The position numbers and the translations under genes are program-made. Shown piece after piece: positions 11,347-21,807 of a DNA stretch of 64,000 nt. The notes beneath the pieces are model-generated. The model was not told the DNA's origin, did not search any database, and saw nothing but the letters and a program-made list of their open reading frames with translations. Where the stretch lies: NCBI RefSeq assembly GCF_036884655.1, contig NC_088356.1, positions 16,196,001 through 16,260,000 of the forward strand. The letters run 5' to 3'. This DNA comes from Musa acuminata AAA Group (Eukaryota > Streptophyta > Magnoliopsida > Zingiberales > Musaceae). Within the stretch, counting starts at the first letter, position 1. Every line of letters begins with the position of its first letter.

Positions 11347-12702
11347 ATGCCTTTAACCCGACAACAAAAGAGAGATCTTAACATCACAGATTTGGTGGCA
11401 TATACTATGGCATCTGAGAAGGTAATCAATGCTAAATTTGAAGCCTTTGAGGCGTAAATTGAGGATAAGATTCGGATGCTCTTTACCGAACTCAGATTGG
11501 GCCGACCACTAAGTCCGAAGAAATCACATCAAGGAGAGAGCTTTGCCCAATCGCACCAAGCCTAAAGATATGACTTCCAAGAGAGGGGAAGCTCTATGAC
11601 CAACCCCAACTATCCATGCATGAGAGTGGACTTCCCTAGATGGGAAGGAGACCCGATTGGTTGGATCTCGCGCGCGGAGCGATATTTTCGGTACCATAAA
11701 ACCGTGGATGCATCTATGGTGAAAATTGTAGCTATACATCTTGAAGGGGATGCTATACAGTGGTTTGATTGGTTTGAACATACTTATGGAGTCCTTTCAT
11801 GGCGACAATTCAAAGAAAGACTGCTGATCTGCTTCAAAAACCGATTACGAGAATATTGACGGACAACTAGCAAAGATCCGACAAACCTCTACCATTCAGG
11901 AGTACCAAACTAGGTTTGAAAGGTTATCTAATCAAACTCGTGATTGGTCTCAAAAATAACAATTGAGGACCTTCATTGAGGGCTTGAAGCCGGAGATCCG
12001 AGGAGAAGTTAAAGCGCGACAACCATATACGCTTATGGCAGCCATCTCTTTCGCACGACAGCAAGAGGAGCAATTGAACCATGAAGCTCAGAGGACTAGG
12101 GTCACTCCTCAACCAGTAATATTGAAGCCCTCAGCCCCCCCTACTATCGACCAAGTCCCTACACCAAAGAGGTTAACAAGAGAAGAGCTTCGGGAGCGAT
12201 ATGCAAAGGGATTATGTTGGCCTTGTAACGAGCCATGGAGCCGTGAGCATCGTTGTAGTAAAGGGAGACTTCTTATGATTAAACCAATAGAAGAAGAGGT
12301 CATTGAACATCCAGAAGAGAGCCTTGAACATGAAGAAGAAGATGCAGAAGAAGAGCCACAACCGACCGAAGTTATGGTACATACACTAACCGGCTACTCA
12401 AACCCGCAAACGATGAAAGTTGGAGGCCTTCTTAAACAACAACCGATCACTGTTCTCATCGACACGAGCAGTACTAATAACTTTCCAAACAGTAAGGTTA
12501 CTATCCAGATGGCCTTACCTATCGAGAATTGCAACAGATTTGACGTTAAGGTCGCCGATGGATGGATTTTGAAGTATGATCGTAGGCGCCCGCAAGTGAA
12601 ACTGTTGCTGATCATGAGGCCTTACCAAGAGATAATTGCATATTTCTTCCTTCTCCCTCTCGATGATCATGAGGCCATGCTCATAATTAAATGGTTATGA
12701 CA
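11347..12702 (+). pseudogene. gag-pro: gypsy gag-protease, broken
   Basis: Start at 11347 (MPLTRQQKRDLNITDL). In-frame TAA codons occur about 37 and 77 codons later. The gag core (FPRWEGDPIGWISRAERYF) is open at 11596-11856. A short indel near 11857 moves the frame, and a TAA at about 11957 precedes the open stretch 11963-12700. That stretch has the late gag (LRTFIEGLKPEIRGEVKA), a CCHC-like knuckle (CWPCNEPWSREHRC) and the protease. The protease active site reads VLIDTSSTNNF where D-S/T-G is expected, so the Gly is lost. The frame shifts again at about 12700. Confidence 0.88.
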
Positions 12703-14176
12703 TTAGGTGATAATTCTTGGAATTTTATGCAACTAATTATGAAATTTTACAGTAAGGAGAAACAGGTGATACTGAACGGGAAACGTGGGGGCGACGTAAT
12801 GACGATTTGCACACAACAAATAAAGAAGGTTTTGCATAAAGCATGCAGCAGATTTTTGGTACAACTTGAGCAGCAAACTAAGGAAGAGCCAATAGAATTT
12901 GAAGATCCAAACCTACTTCCTTTGCTTGCTGAATTTTCAGATATATTTGACGAATCGTACAACCTACCTCTTACCCATTGGCACGATCATTATATAAAGA
13001 TTCTTTCAGGCAAACCTCCAGCAAATACTCGGCTATATCAATATCTACATCTCCAGAAGGATGAAATAGAAAGGATTGTAATAGAGATTCTTAAAACAAG
13101 AGTTATTCGGCCAAGTTGCAACCTCTACTCTTCACCGGTGCTACTTGTACGCAAGAAGGACGGAACATGGCGAATATGCGTTGATTACTGAGCTCTCAAT
13201 GGCATAACCATCAAGGACAAATACCTTATTCTAATAGCAGATGAATTGCTAGATGAAACGGAGCACAAATCTTCACAAAGCTGGACCTTTGATCCGGGTA
13301 TCATCAAATATAAGTGTGCGAAGAAAACATACCGAAAACCACCTTTTGAACACACAACAACCACTACGAATTTTTGCTTTCTTCAATAGAAGGTGGAATA
13401 TCTTGGGCATATCATATCAGAAGAAGGTGTGATAGTGGACCCCTTCAAAATTGAAGCAATGCAAAACTGGCCTACCCCGAGGAACATAAAATTGCTACAT
13501 GGCTTTCTAGGTTTAACAGGCTACTATCGTAAGTTCGTGAAAAACTATGGAAAGATCAATGCACCACTTACTTTATTACTGGAAAAAGATATCTTCCAAT
13601 GGTTAGACAGAGCCTCCGCTGCCTTCGACAAACTTAAGGCAGCCATGACGACGACGCCGGTGCTAACACTACCAGATTTCAACCAACCCTTCATTATTGA
13701 GGCCGACGCATCTGGAGTCAGAATTGGAGCCATTCTCATGCAAGATGGTCGACCACTCGCATACACTAGCAAGTCATTATCTCCCTTCCATCAAAATAAG
13801 TCAACATATGATAAGGAGATGCTCGCCATTGTGCGCGCAACAACGAGGTGGAGACCCTACTTGATTGGTCGATGATTTCAAATTAAAACCGACCATAAAA
13901 GCCTCAAGTACTTTTTGGAGCGAAAGATATCATCCCCTGAGCAGCAAAAATGGGTAACAAAACTTCTTGGATTTGATTATGAAATAACTTACAAAAAGGG
14001 GAAAGAGAATGTTCTTGCAAATGCGCTTTCGCAACTACCCGAGCAAGCTGAATTTTTGGCCATTTCACTTCCGACCAGCGACTTCCTTGAGGATATTAAG
14101 ATGGAATGGCAGGAAGATTTAGAGACTAGTAAGATTATAAAAAAATTGGAGGAAGCACCAAGCTCCGTGGCTCATT
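12691..14176 (+). pseudogene. pol: gypsy reverse transcriptase-RNase H, with internal deletion
   Basis: N-terminal RT is clear (RKKDGTWRICVDY at the end of 12691-13191), followed by a TGA where Arg is usual. The next 60 codons are degraded RT (DELLDE...) up to a TAG before KVEYLGHIISEEG at 13393. Between them about 100 residues, including the catalytic YxDD, are missing. The connection and RNase H follow: FLGLTGYYRKFVKNYG, then PFIIEADASG with the catalytic Asp, LAYTSKSLSP, and IKTDHKSLKYFL after a TGA at 13873-13875. The tail ends with NVLANALSQLP (LANALS for the usual VADALS). Confidence 0.88.
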
Positions 14177-14586
14177 ACAATTGGGACTCAAAAGAATTAC
14201 ACTATAAGGGACGCATTGTGCTTATGATAAATTCTACTTGCATCTTCATGAGTAGATTTTGGACAAAGTTATTCTATATGTAGGGTACTAAATTGAAAAG
14301 GAGTATGGCATATCACCCACAAATCAACAGCCAGACAAAAGTTATAAATAGGTGCTTGGAGATAGCCCAAAGCCACCCACCAAATATGACTATCCAAGGA
14401 GAACTCCAGACCCAGCTAAGTGCCATTATTGATCGACGGATCGTGACTCGACGACGACAACCCACTACTAAAGTGCTAATATAGTGGGTGAATCTACCAA
14501 TAGAAGATGCCACTTGGGAGAACTATGAAGACTTGAAGATCAAATTCCCAAAATTCATGAATCGTCAGCCTCGAGGACAAGGCTGA
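14177..14586 (+). pseudogene. int: gypsy integrase remnant with chromodomain-like end
   Basis: The integrase start (YKGRIVL) is joined almost directly to the end of the core (SRFWTKLF, then GTKLKRSMAYHPQ after a TAG at 14281-14283). The HHCC finger and first catalytic Asp are deleted, and the usual Glu of HPQTDGQTE is Lys (HPQINSQTK). After a further gap comes a short C-terminal piece with WVNLPIEDATWENYEDLK, which resembles the chromodomain-like tail of chromoviruses. The domain call for the tail is tentative. Confidence 0.75.
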
Positions 14587-14603
14587 TTTGAAGAGGGCGG
14601 GTC

Positions 14604-14954
14604 TGTTAGGACTCTAACTAGGAGAGTCCTAATTGAGAGGGACATTCATGTAAAACCTAACTAAGCCGATCCCTATTAAATAGGTGAAGAGGTTGGCTAG
14701 GGTTAGGAGGTTGTTTCTTAGAGATGAATTAGGAGTTGTAAAGGAATAGGAGTCTTGAGTAGAAGTCCTATTAGGAGTTAGGGTTTAGAAATCTTATAAA
14801 TAGCCATGTATTTCTCTCTTTTGATAGGCAATAGATGAATCTTTTCTGTAGCCTTTGAGTAGCAACTTGGAGGGAGGAACCCCTATAGAGTTCCAAGGAG
14901 GCCGATCCCCTAAAGAGATCAACCCCAAGTTTAGAATATGCAAGGGTTCTAACA
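14604..14954 (+). repeat. gypsy 3' LTR
   Basis: 351 bp. TATAAATA at 14795-14802. Ends TTCTAACA, followed by ACAAG, the right target flank. Confidence 0.92.
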
Positions 14955-16314
14955 ACAAGCTAGCAATTTTACTTTTCTTTGCGATATATAAGTTAGCAAT
15001 CTTTGCTTCTCTTTTGATATGTGCAAGCTAGTAATTTTATCTCCCCCTTTGTTATTGTTAAAAAGAAGAGAAGAATACAATGTTATAATTCTTTTCCTTT
15101 TACATTAATTTTTAAATCATTACAAAAAGATAAATTTAAATCAAGGATGATGAGTTATACAATTCATGAATACAAGGGAGTATTATACATAAAACTCAAG
15201 TCCTAAACCTTAAGAAATCAAGTGACATATCATGGTTAATTTGGATAAATGTCCTCTTTAATAAACAATAAAAAAATCATAGGAGAACAAATAATGAAAA
15301 ATCTTGATTCATATAAAAATCTCAATTTATAATTCTAAGAAATCAGAAGACAAATCATAATTTATTTAGATAATTCTCTTTAATAAAATGATAGAATCAT
15401 AGTGAACGATATAAAAATCTTAAGATCATGGTTTGTTTGCATAGTTTTTCTCTTTTGTAAATGGTAAAGAGAAGAAATCATAGAAGAAAATTTTTTTTTT
15501 GATTCCCATAAAGATATCTCAAGTCAAGAAATCAAGAGAAAGTTCATGATTCGGTTTGATAAATATTCTCTTTAGTAAATAGCAAATAGAAATATAGGAG
15601 ATCAAATAAGAGATATTGATTCATATAAAATAAATCTCAAATCATTAATGTTGAGAATCAAGATTCGTTTAGATAAATCTTCTCTTAGAAGATAAAATCA
15701 TATGAGAACAAAGTGATTCATGTAAAATACATCTCACGTCGAATAAATCAAGTGTTTGGATAAATATGAAAAGATATTATCAAATCCAAAATCATCATCA
15801 AATTCACTTTTCTTTCATTTGAGAAATTTGTTGAAAGTAACGTAGATTGATTCCTATAAGATTAAAAGTAGCTAAAGTTCTTTTAATTCTAAATTTTGTG
15901 ATTAATTTCATGCTCTAGTTTTCTATACAAAAACCATGTATCATCATTTAAAATCGAAAAGCAAAAATCATAAAGATACACATTATTGCTTCTTAAAACA
16001 TACATAGGTTTAATCATATTAGGTGTACAAGCATTAGATTTAAATATAACATTTTGTTCCTTTATCATAAAACATGCAATTGCCATGCACAATTTTTTTT
16101 AAAACAAATTTTAAAATCACTAGAAAGAGAAGTATGATCCCCCTTTTATATTTCTAAAAACAACTTATGAAATGCATTTTATATTTCTTATTAACTAATT
16201 TAAAAACAACTTATGAAATGCATCAAGTTATTTCATAGTAAGGTAAAGGGGTTTTGGTGGAGATACTTACCTCGTTGTCAAAAGTCACCAAAGCGTAGTT
16301 CGCCACCTCATCTT
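14955..16314 (-). other. E element, 3' region, second part, ending in gag C-terminal codons
   Basis: The CTAGC motif array resumes to about 15030, followed by AT-rich sequence without a gene. At the right edge, minus-strand 16313-16260 reads DEVANYALVTFDNEVS and resembles the end of the C-family gag (VNWALTGIDYKVS at 51870-51910), including the same AAGTAAGT-like bases after it. This suggests that C inserted into the gag of E near its 3' end. The homology is short and moderate. Confidence 0.55.
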
Positions 16315-16343
16315 TGTTGAATCTCGTATTTTGATAATAAAAC
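16315..16343 (+). repeat. C first LTR, 5' tip
   Basis: 29 bp, TGTTGAATCTCGTATTTTG then ATAATAAAAC. Its last five bases AAAAC are the duplicated target of A1 and recur at 40928-40932, where the LTR resumes. Confidence 0.85.
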
Positions 16344-16868
16344 TGTTGAATCTCGGATTTTGATGATGAAGTCAATTGTCATTTGTTGTCTAATCTATGT
16401 GTTGAGATAAGTGTACAGGATTAACTACGATGAAAGTTAGACATGCAGCAGGAGTTGCGCCGGAGTCAAGACAATGATCACGTTGGGAGTTCGAGAGTTC
16501 GACGGAAGTTCGGACAGTCGTCGGAGGTTCTGCGGGAACAAATCTGAGAAGTCCATAAGCTTGCCAAAAGAAGCTCGTCGGAACTCGCCAAGTGGATCGT
16601 CGCAAGTCCAGGAGTTTGCCGGAAGTCCATAGGAGCATCATCGAGGGTTCACGGATGATCGACGGAAGTTCGCCGGAAACTCGTTGGAAGAAGCGATTGA
16701 CGCACCGGAGCAAGCTGCAGAAATTGTCTTAGGATTTATCATAGTTAGCACAATGATTAAGTTGGAAATGGGAGGTGATCCCATTAGCCTAATCTTGGGG
16801 CAATTGGCCCCCTGAAAAACCCAAATTGGGCCGAATGGATCTACCCATTCGGACCCTGATTGTTGTGG

Positions 16869-17222
16869 GAGGTGCAACCGCCCAAGCTAGGAGGTAGCAC
16901 CGCCTGGGCTAAGTCTCCCAGGGAGACTGGGCGGTGCAACCGCCCTAGCTAGGAGGTAGCACCGCCTGGGCTTAATCTCCGAGCGAGACTGGGCGGTGCA
17001 ACCTCCCCTGATAGGAGGTAGCACCGCCTGAGCTCGGTCTTCGAGCTCTAGCAGGCGGTGCAACCGCCCCAGTCAGGAGGTGCAACCGCCTGAGCTCGGT
17101 CTTCGAGCTCTAGCAGAGAGGTGCAACCGCCCCTGACAGAGGTGGCACCGCCCAGAGGCTCAGTCTTGGAGCTCTGCTAGGCGGTGCAACCGCCCCAGTC
17201 AGGAGGTGCAACCGCCTGATCC
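16869..17222 (+). repeat. GC-hairpin array of the A1 5' LTR
   Basis: About five to six units of 62-64 bp. Each contains GGCGGTGCAACCGCC (6-bp arms, 3-nt loop) and a partner AGGAGGTAGCACCGCCT, joined by GGGCTCAGTCTCCGAGC-like spacers that themselves fold back. Equivalent arrays lie upstream of the TATA box in the other LTRs: 20140-20495, 34404-34760, 39686-40036 (A), 28085-28375 and 31985-32282 (A3), 41738-42085 and 57388-57730 (C), 43811-43946 and 50673-50846 (B2), 55268-55362 (D). Confidence 0.9.
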
Positions 17223-17276
17223 CGAAATTCCGGGAATTGACAGTTTTGAGCTCCAAATTTGAACTGGGTTAGGGCC

Positions 17277-17284
17277 TATAAATA
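17277..17284 (+). promoter_or_regulatory. TATA box of the A1 5' LTR
   Basis: TATAAATA in the context GGGCCTATAAATACCCC, directly after the hairpin array. The same context recurs at 40095 (A1 3' LTR), 42140 and 57787 (C), and with GAGGCC at 44006 and 50898 (B2) and 55421 (D). Confidence 0.75.
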
Positions 17285-18112
17285 CCCCACCCATTCAGCA
17301 CTGAAAGACAAGAACTTACACTCAAAATCTTGATCTTTTTCTGTGATTCTTAGAGCTCAAAATTGTTGTAAAGGACCAAAGTTCTCCACCCTCTGTTCTT
17401 CAAAGTTTTGAGTTGTAAAGAGAGGAGAGAAAAATTTCTGTAAGGGTTGTCTCCTAAGCGCGTCAAAAGGAGTAAAACTGTAAAAGGGTGGTTGGCCTTT
17501 GCCTATTGAAGGACAGCCTCTAGTTGACGTCGGTGACCTCGTCGGTGGAGGAAGCCAAAAGTGGAGTAGGTCAAGATTGACCGAACCACTCTAAATCTCG
17601 GTTTGCATTTATTTTGAGCATTTTATCTTTACTGCAAACCTCCTAAATAGCTACTGCCTTCTGCGCTTTTACGAACGAGTTTCTAAGTTCAGAGCTTTCC
17701 GAAACTGTGTTTAGACGTAAATTGGCTTTTTCGTACGATCATTACATTTCAGTTTACATTTATGTTTTGATTTCAATCATAACTGCAAACTGCCTTCTGC
17801 ACATTTACAAAACGTATCTCAAAGTTCAGAATCCTCAAAATTGGCATTTAGACGTAAACTGGTTTTATCGTACGAACGTCGCATTTCAGTTTGCGCTTGC
17901 ATTCTGATTTTCATCATAAACTGCAAACTGCCTTCGTAGATTTACTTTAACGTCATCTCGCTTAATCTTAAGTTAAAGTAATCTTAGAATCGGCTTTTAC
18001 ATCGAAATCATTTTTATCAAACAAACGCAGCTTTCGATTTTAATAGTGAAAGATTTCCGCTGCACTAATTCACCCCCCCCGCCCCCCTCTTAGTGCTCTT
18101 GATCCTAACAAT

Positions 18113-18124
18113 TGGTATCAGAGC
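18113..18124 (+). other. A1 primer-binding site
   Basis: TGGTATCAGAGC, complementary to the initiator-Met tRNA 3' end, two bases after the LTR. Confidence 0.9.
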
Positions 18125-18160
18125 GGGGTTAACTCTCAAACGGATTAAAACCGAAGAGAG

Positions 18161-19258
18161 ATGGCTTACGCTGGAAACCAAGAGGGCCATTCTATTACAC
18201 GTCCACCCATGTTCAATGGGATGGACTACACCTATTGGAAGACCCGAATGAGGATCTTTCTTATTTCTATGGATTTTGAACTTTGGAATCTTGTCGAAAA
18301 CGGTTTTTCGAAGTCTTCTCTTCCAATGATCGATTGGAATGATTTGGAGAAGAAGGCTTTCGCTCTTAATGCAAAGGCTATGAATGCCTTATTTTGTGCA
18401 CTTGATAAAAACGAGTTTAATCGTGTTTCGATTTGTGAAACCGCATTTGATATTTGGCACACACTCGAAGTGACTCATGAAGGCACAAGTAGAGTGAAAG
18501 AGTCAAAAATCAATCTTTTGCTACACTCTTTTGAACTTTTCCGAATGAAACCGAGTGAGACTATTGGCGACATGTTTACCCGTTTCACGGATGTCGTCAA
18601 CGGTCTAAAAGGACTCGAAAAAAGTTTTTCGGATTTTGAGCTCGTAAATAAGATTCTAAGATCGCTTCCTAAAAGTTGGGATCCTAAAGTTACTGCTATT
18701 CAAGAGGCGAAAGATCTAAACAACTTCCCTCTTGAAGAACTAATTGGGTCATTAATGACCTACGAGATGACTTGCAAAGCTCATGAAGAGCAAGAAGACA
18801 TCCTTCCAAAGAATAGGAAGGATATGGCACTTAGAACTTCAGAAGACCACTTGTGAGAAAACTCAAGTGATGAGGACTGTGACGATGACTTAGCACTTCT
18901 AACAAGAAACTTTAAAAAATTCATTAAAAGAAACAAGTTTAAAAATGACACAAAAAACAAACTTGAACCCAAAAAGGACCAAGTCATTTACTATGAGTGC
19001 AAAAAGCCGGGACACTACAAGAGTGATTGTCCCCAAATCAAAAAGAGAACACCAAAGAAGAAGGCGCTCAAAGCAACATGAGATGATTCGAGCGCATCCG
19101 AAGAAGAGGAGTCCAACACCGAGCAAGTTGCTCATTACGCCCTAATGGCCATCGGAGAAGAGGTAACGTATTTAATTGATGCAGATTTACCTTATCATGA
19201 ATTATTAAATGTCTTCCATGAATTATTTGATGAATGTAAGACAATTAGTAGAAAATAC
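18161..19258 (+). pseudogene. gag: A1 copia gag, 5' portion
   Basis: Starts MAYAGNQEGHSITRPPMFNG. The UBN2-like domain is open to codon 231 (ITHEGTSRVKESK-type core, LRSLPKSWDPKVTAIQEAKD). There is a TGA at 18854-18856 where Arg or Lys stands in other copies, and a second TGA at 19079-19081 where Trp stands. The first knuckle reads YYECKKPGHYKSDC, so its first Cys is Tyr. The frame is interrupted by A2 after AATAC (19254-19258) and resumes at 35286 with the expected next residues. Confidence 0.93.
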
Positions 19259-21017
19259 TGTTAGGATCAAGAGCACTAAGAGGAGGGGGGTGAATTAGTG
19301 CAGCGGAAATTTTTTAGCGATTAAAACGAAAGCTGCGTTCGTTCGATAAAAACAATTTCGATGTGAAAGCCGATTCTAAGATTACTTTAACTTGAGATTA
19401 AGCGAGAAGACGTTAAGGTAGATCTACGAAGGCAGTTTGCAGTTTCTGATGGAAAGCAGAATACAGGCGCAAACTGAAATGCGACGTTCGTATAATAAAA
19501 GCCGATTTACGTCTAAACGTAGATTTGGAAAGTTCTGAACTTAGAAACTTGTTCGTAAGATCGCAGAAGGCAGTAAACAGTTATGATTGAAATCAAAACG
19601 TAAACGTAAATTGAAATATGATGATCGTACAGAAAAATTATTTACGTCTAAACGCAGATTCGGAAAGTTATGAACTTAGAAACTTGTTCGTAAAATCGCA
19701 GAAGGCAGTAAGCTATTGAGAAGTATGCAGTGAAGGTAAAATGCTCAAAGGAAATGCAAACCGAGATTTAGTGTGGTTCGGTCAATCTTAACCTACTCCA
19801 CTTTTGGCTTCCTCCACCGACGAGGTCACCGACGTCAACTAGAGGCCTTCCTTCAATAGGCGAAGGCCAACCAACTTTTTACAGATTCACTCCTTTTGAC
19901 GGGCTTAGGAGACAACCCTTACAGAAGTTTTCTTGCCTCTCTTTACAACTCAAACTTTGAAGAACAGAAGGAGGAGAACTTTTGGTCTTTACAACAGTTT
20001 CGAGCTCTAAGAATCACAGAAAGATATCAAGATTTCGAGTGTAAGTTACTACCTTTCAGTGCTGAATGGGTGGGGTATTTATAGGCCCCAACCCAGTTCA
20101 AATTTGGAGCTCAAAACTATCAATTCCCGGAATTCCGGGATCAGGCGGTTGCACCTCCTGACTGAGGCGGTTGCACCACCTGGCAGAGCTTGAAGACTGA
20201 GCCTCTGGGCGGTGCCACCTCTGTCAGGGGCGGTTGCACCTCTCTGCCAGAGCTCAAAGACCGAGCTCAGGCGGTTGCACCTCCTGACTGGGGCGGTTAC
20301 ACTGCCTGGCAGAGCTCGAAACTTGAGCTCAGGCGGTGCCACCTCTTGTCAGGAGAGGTTGCACCGCCCAATCTCGCTCGAAGACTGAGCCCAAGCGGTT
20401 GCACCTCCTGGCAGGGGTGGTTGCACCGCCCAATCTCCCTGGGAGACTTAGCCCAGGCGGTGCTACCTCCTGGCTTGGGCGGTTGCACCTCCCACAGCAA
20501 CCAGGGTCCGAATGGGTTGATCCATTCGGCCCAATTTGGGTTTTTCAAGGGCCCAATTGCCCCAAGATTAAGCTAATGGGATCACCTCCCATTTTCAACT
20601 TAATCATTAGTGCTAACTACGATAAATCCTAAGACAATTTCTGCAGCTTGCTCCGGTGCGTCAATCGCTTCTTCCGGTGAGTTTCCGGCGAACTTCCGTC
20701 GATCATCCGATGAACCCTCGGTGATGCTCCTGCGGACTTCCGGCAAACTCCTGGACTTGTGACGATCCACTTGGCAAGTTCCGACGAGCTTCTTTGGCAA
20801 GCTTCTGGACTTCTCGGATTTGTTCCCGTAGAACCTCCGACGACTGTCCGAACTTTCGTCGAGCTCTCGAACTCCCAACGTGATCATTGTCATGACTCCG
20901 GCGCAACTCCTGTTGTATGTCTTACTTTCATCGTAGTTAATCCTGCACACTTATCTCAACACATAGATTAGACATCAAATGACAATTGACTTCATCATCA
21001 AAATCTGAGATTCAACA
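19259..21017 (-). repeat. A2 3' LTR
   Basis: 1759 bp, TGTTAGGATC to GAGATTCAACA in plus view. Hairpin array about 20140-20495. Very similar to the A1 LTRs in reverse. Open reading through the array (for example 20190-20576) is repeat translation, not a gene. Confidence 0.95.
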
Positions 21018-21807
21018 ATCTCCCCCTTTTTGATGATGACAATCAATTGATAATGGAGTTAACCTTAACTCCCCCTGTCTATATGCCATACTTGAGATAT
21101 GTCATTCTTTAATTTAAAACCCTTATAAATTCAAGAGACATATTCCCATCATGATCCCTATCATGATGTATCTCTTTGAAGATGATGTCAAGGCTTGACA
21201 TTCATTTTTAAATTTTACATTACAAGTTTGAATGATCGTAATAGTAGCAATTCATGTCTTTGTAAGATATCAAGTAAAGCTGTGAAGTAAGATTTTGATA
21301 TCATTACATGATGCACACATTTCTTATATTTTAGCAAGTGTTGCATTTCTATATATGGCATCTTTTCATATATCTCTTGATGATGCAGGCATGGCATAAT
21401 CATAGCATCAGTGTTTATAGTATCAAATCAATTCATATATTTCTCCCCCTTTGTCATCAACAAAAAGCATGGTAGATGTGATACCAGGAGAACAATATAA
21501 GCAAGTTATCAAGTATATAAAGGAAGGCATGATAAGTATAATGCTTTGAATACTTCTTCTCCTTGTATGTTATAATTTTTTGTGCATGAAGGAGGAAAGT
21601 CATTTTATCAAATCCATTTCGAAAAAAAATATTTTTCATAAGAGTGTGTTTGATTTTTGTCATTCCAGCTGTTAAGCGAGTCCGAAAATGAGATGAATTC
21701 TTTCGTGCATTTGGACAAGATTATGCTACAAAAATCAAAACATTTCAACACATGGCAATCAAGTGATTTGATCATTCAATAAAGTCCGAAAAGTAATTTT
21801 AACTAGT
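21018..21807 (-). other. A2 3' non-coding region with polypurine tract
   Basis: The minus strand ends in AAAAAGGGGGAGAT against the LTR (21018-21031), with a second GGGGGAG block near 21075 and an AAAGGGGGAGAA block near 21445. AT-rich, no supported ORF. The same arrangement occurs in A1 (38133-39160) and B2 (49195-50121). Confidence 0.8.

Larger units (their letters stand above)
9723..14954 (+). mobile_element. decayed Ty3/gypsy retrotransposon
   Basis: LTRs of 352 and 351 bp (9723-10074, 14604-14954) with TG...CA ends, primer site TGGTATCAGAGC at 10077-10088, and a purine-rich GAAGAGGGCGGGTC just before the 3' LTR. Flanks are TCAAG and ACAAG, a 5-bp target duplication with one mismatch (CAAG exact). 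Gene order is gag, protease, RT, RNase H, integrase, which is gypsy order. RT has lost its YxDD block and integrase its centre, so the element cannot move by itself. Confidence 0.93.
16344..18110 (+). repeat. A1 5' LTR
   Basis: 1767 bp, TGTTGAATCTCGG to TTGATCCTAACA. In order: ACTACGATGAAAG block, CGGAAGTTCG-rich block, GC-hairpin array (16869-17222), TATAAATA (17277-17284), long leader, broken poly-C (about 18071-18088), end. Confidence 0.95.

Noticed and set aside
16390..16877. Minus-strand ORFs in the A1 5' LTR as an antisense gene
   Set aside because: Same LTR block as in other copies; no promoter or conserved frame.
20079..20632. Overlapping Pro/Gly/Cys-rich ORFs on both strands (also at 26639-26916, 28167-28505, 32097-32411, 34322-34839, 41677-42144)
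   Set aside because: They are translations of the palindromic GC arrays in LTRs; open on both strands only because the repeat lacks stops.
20600..20950. Arg/Ser-rich ORFs (also 28461-28769, 34863-35213, 39260-39538, 41243-41616)
   Set aside because: They recur at the same place in every A/C-type LTR, in the CGGAAGTTCG-rich block, with frames varying between copies. They are LTR sequence, not conserved proteins.
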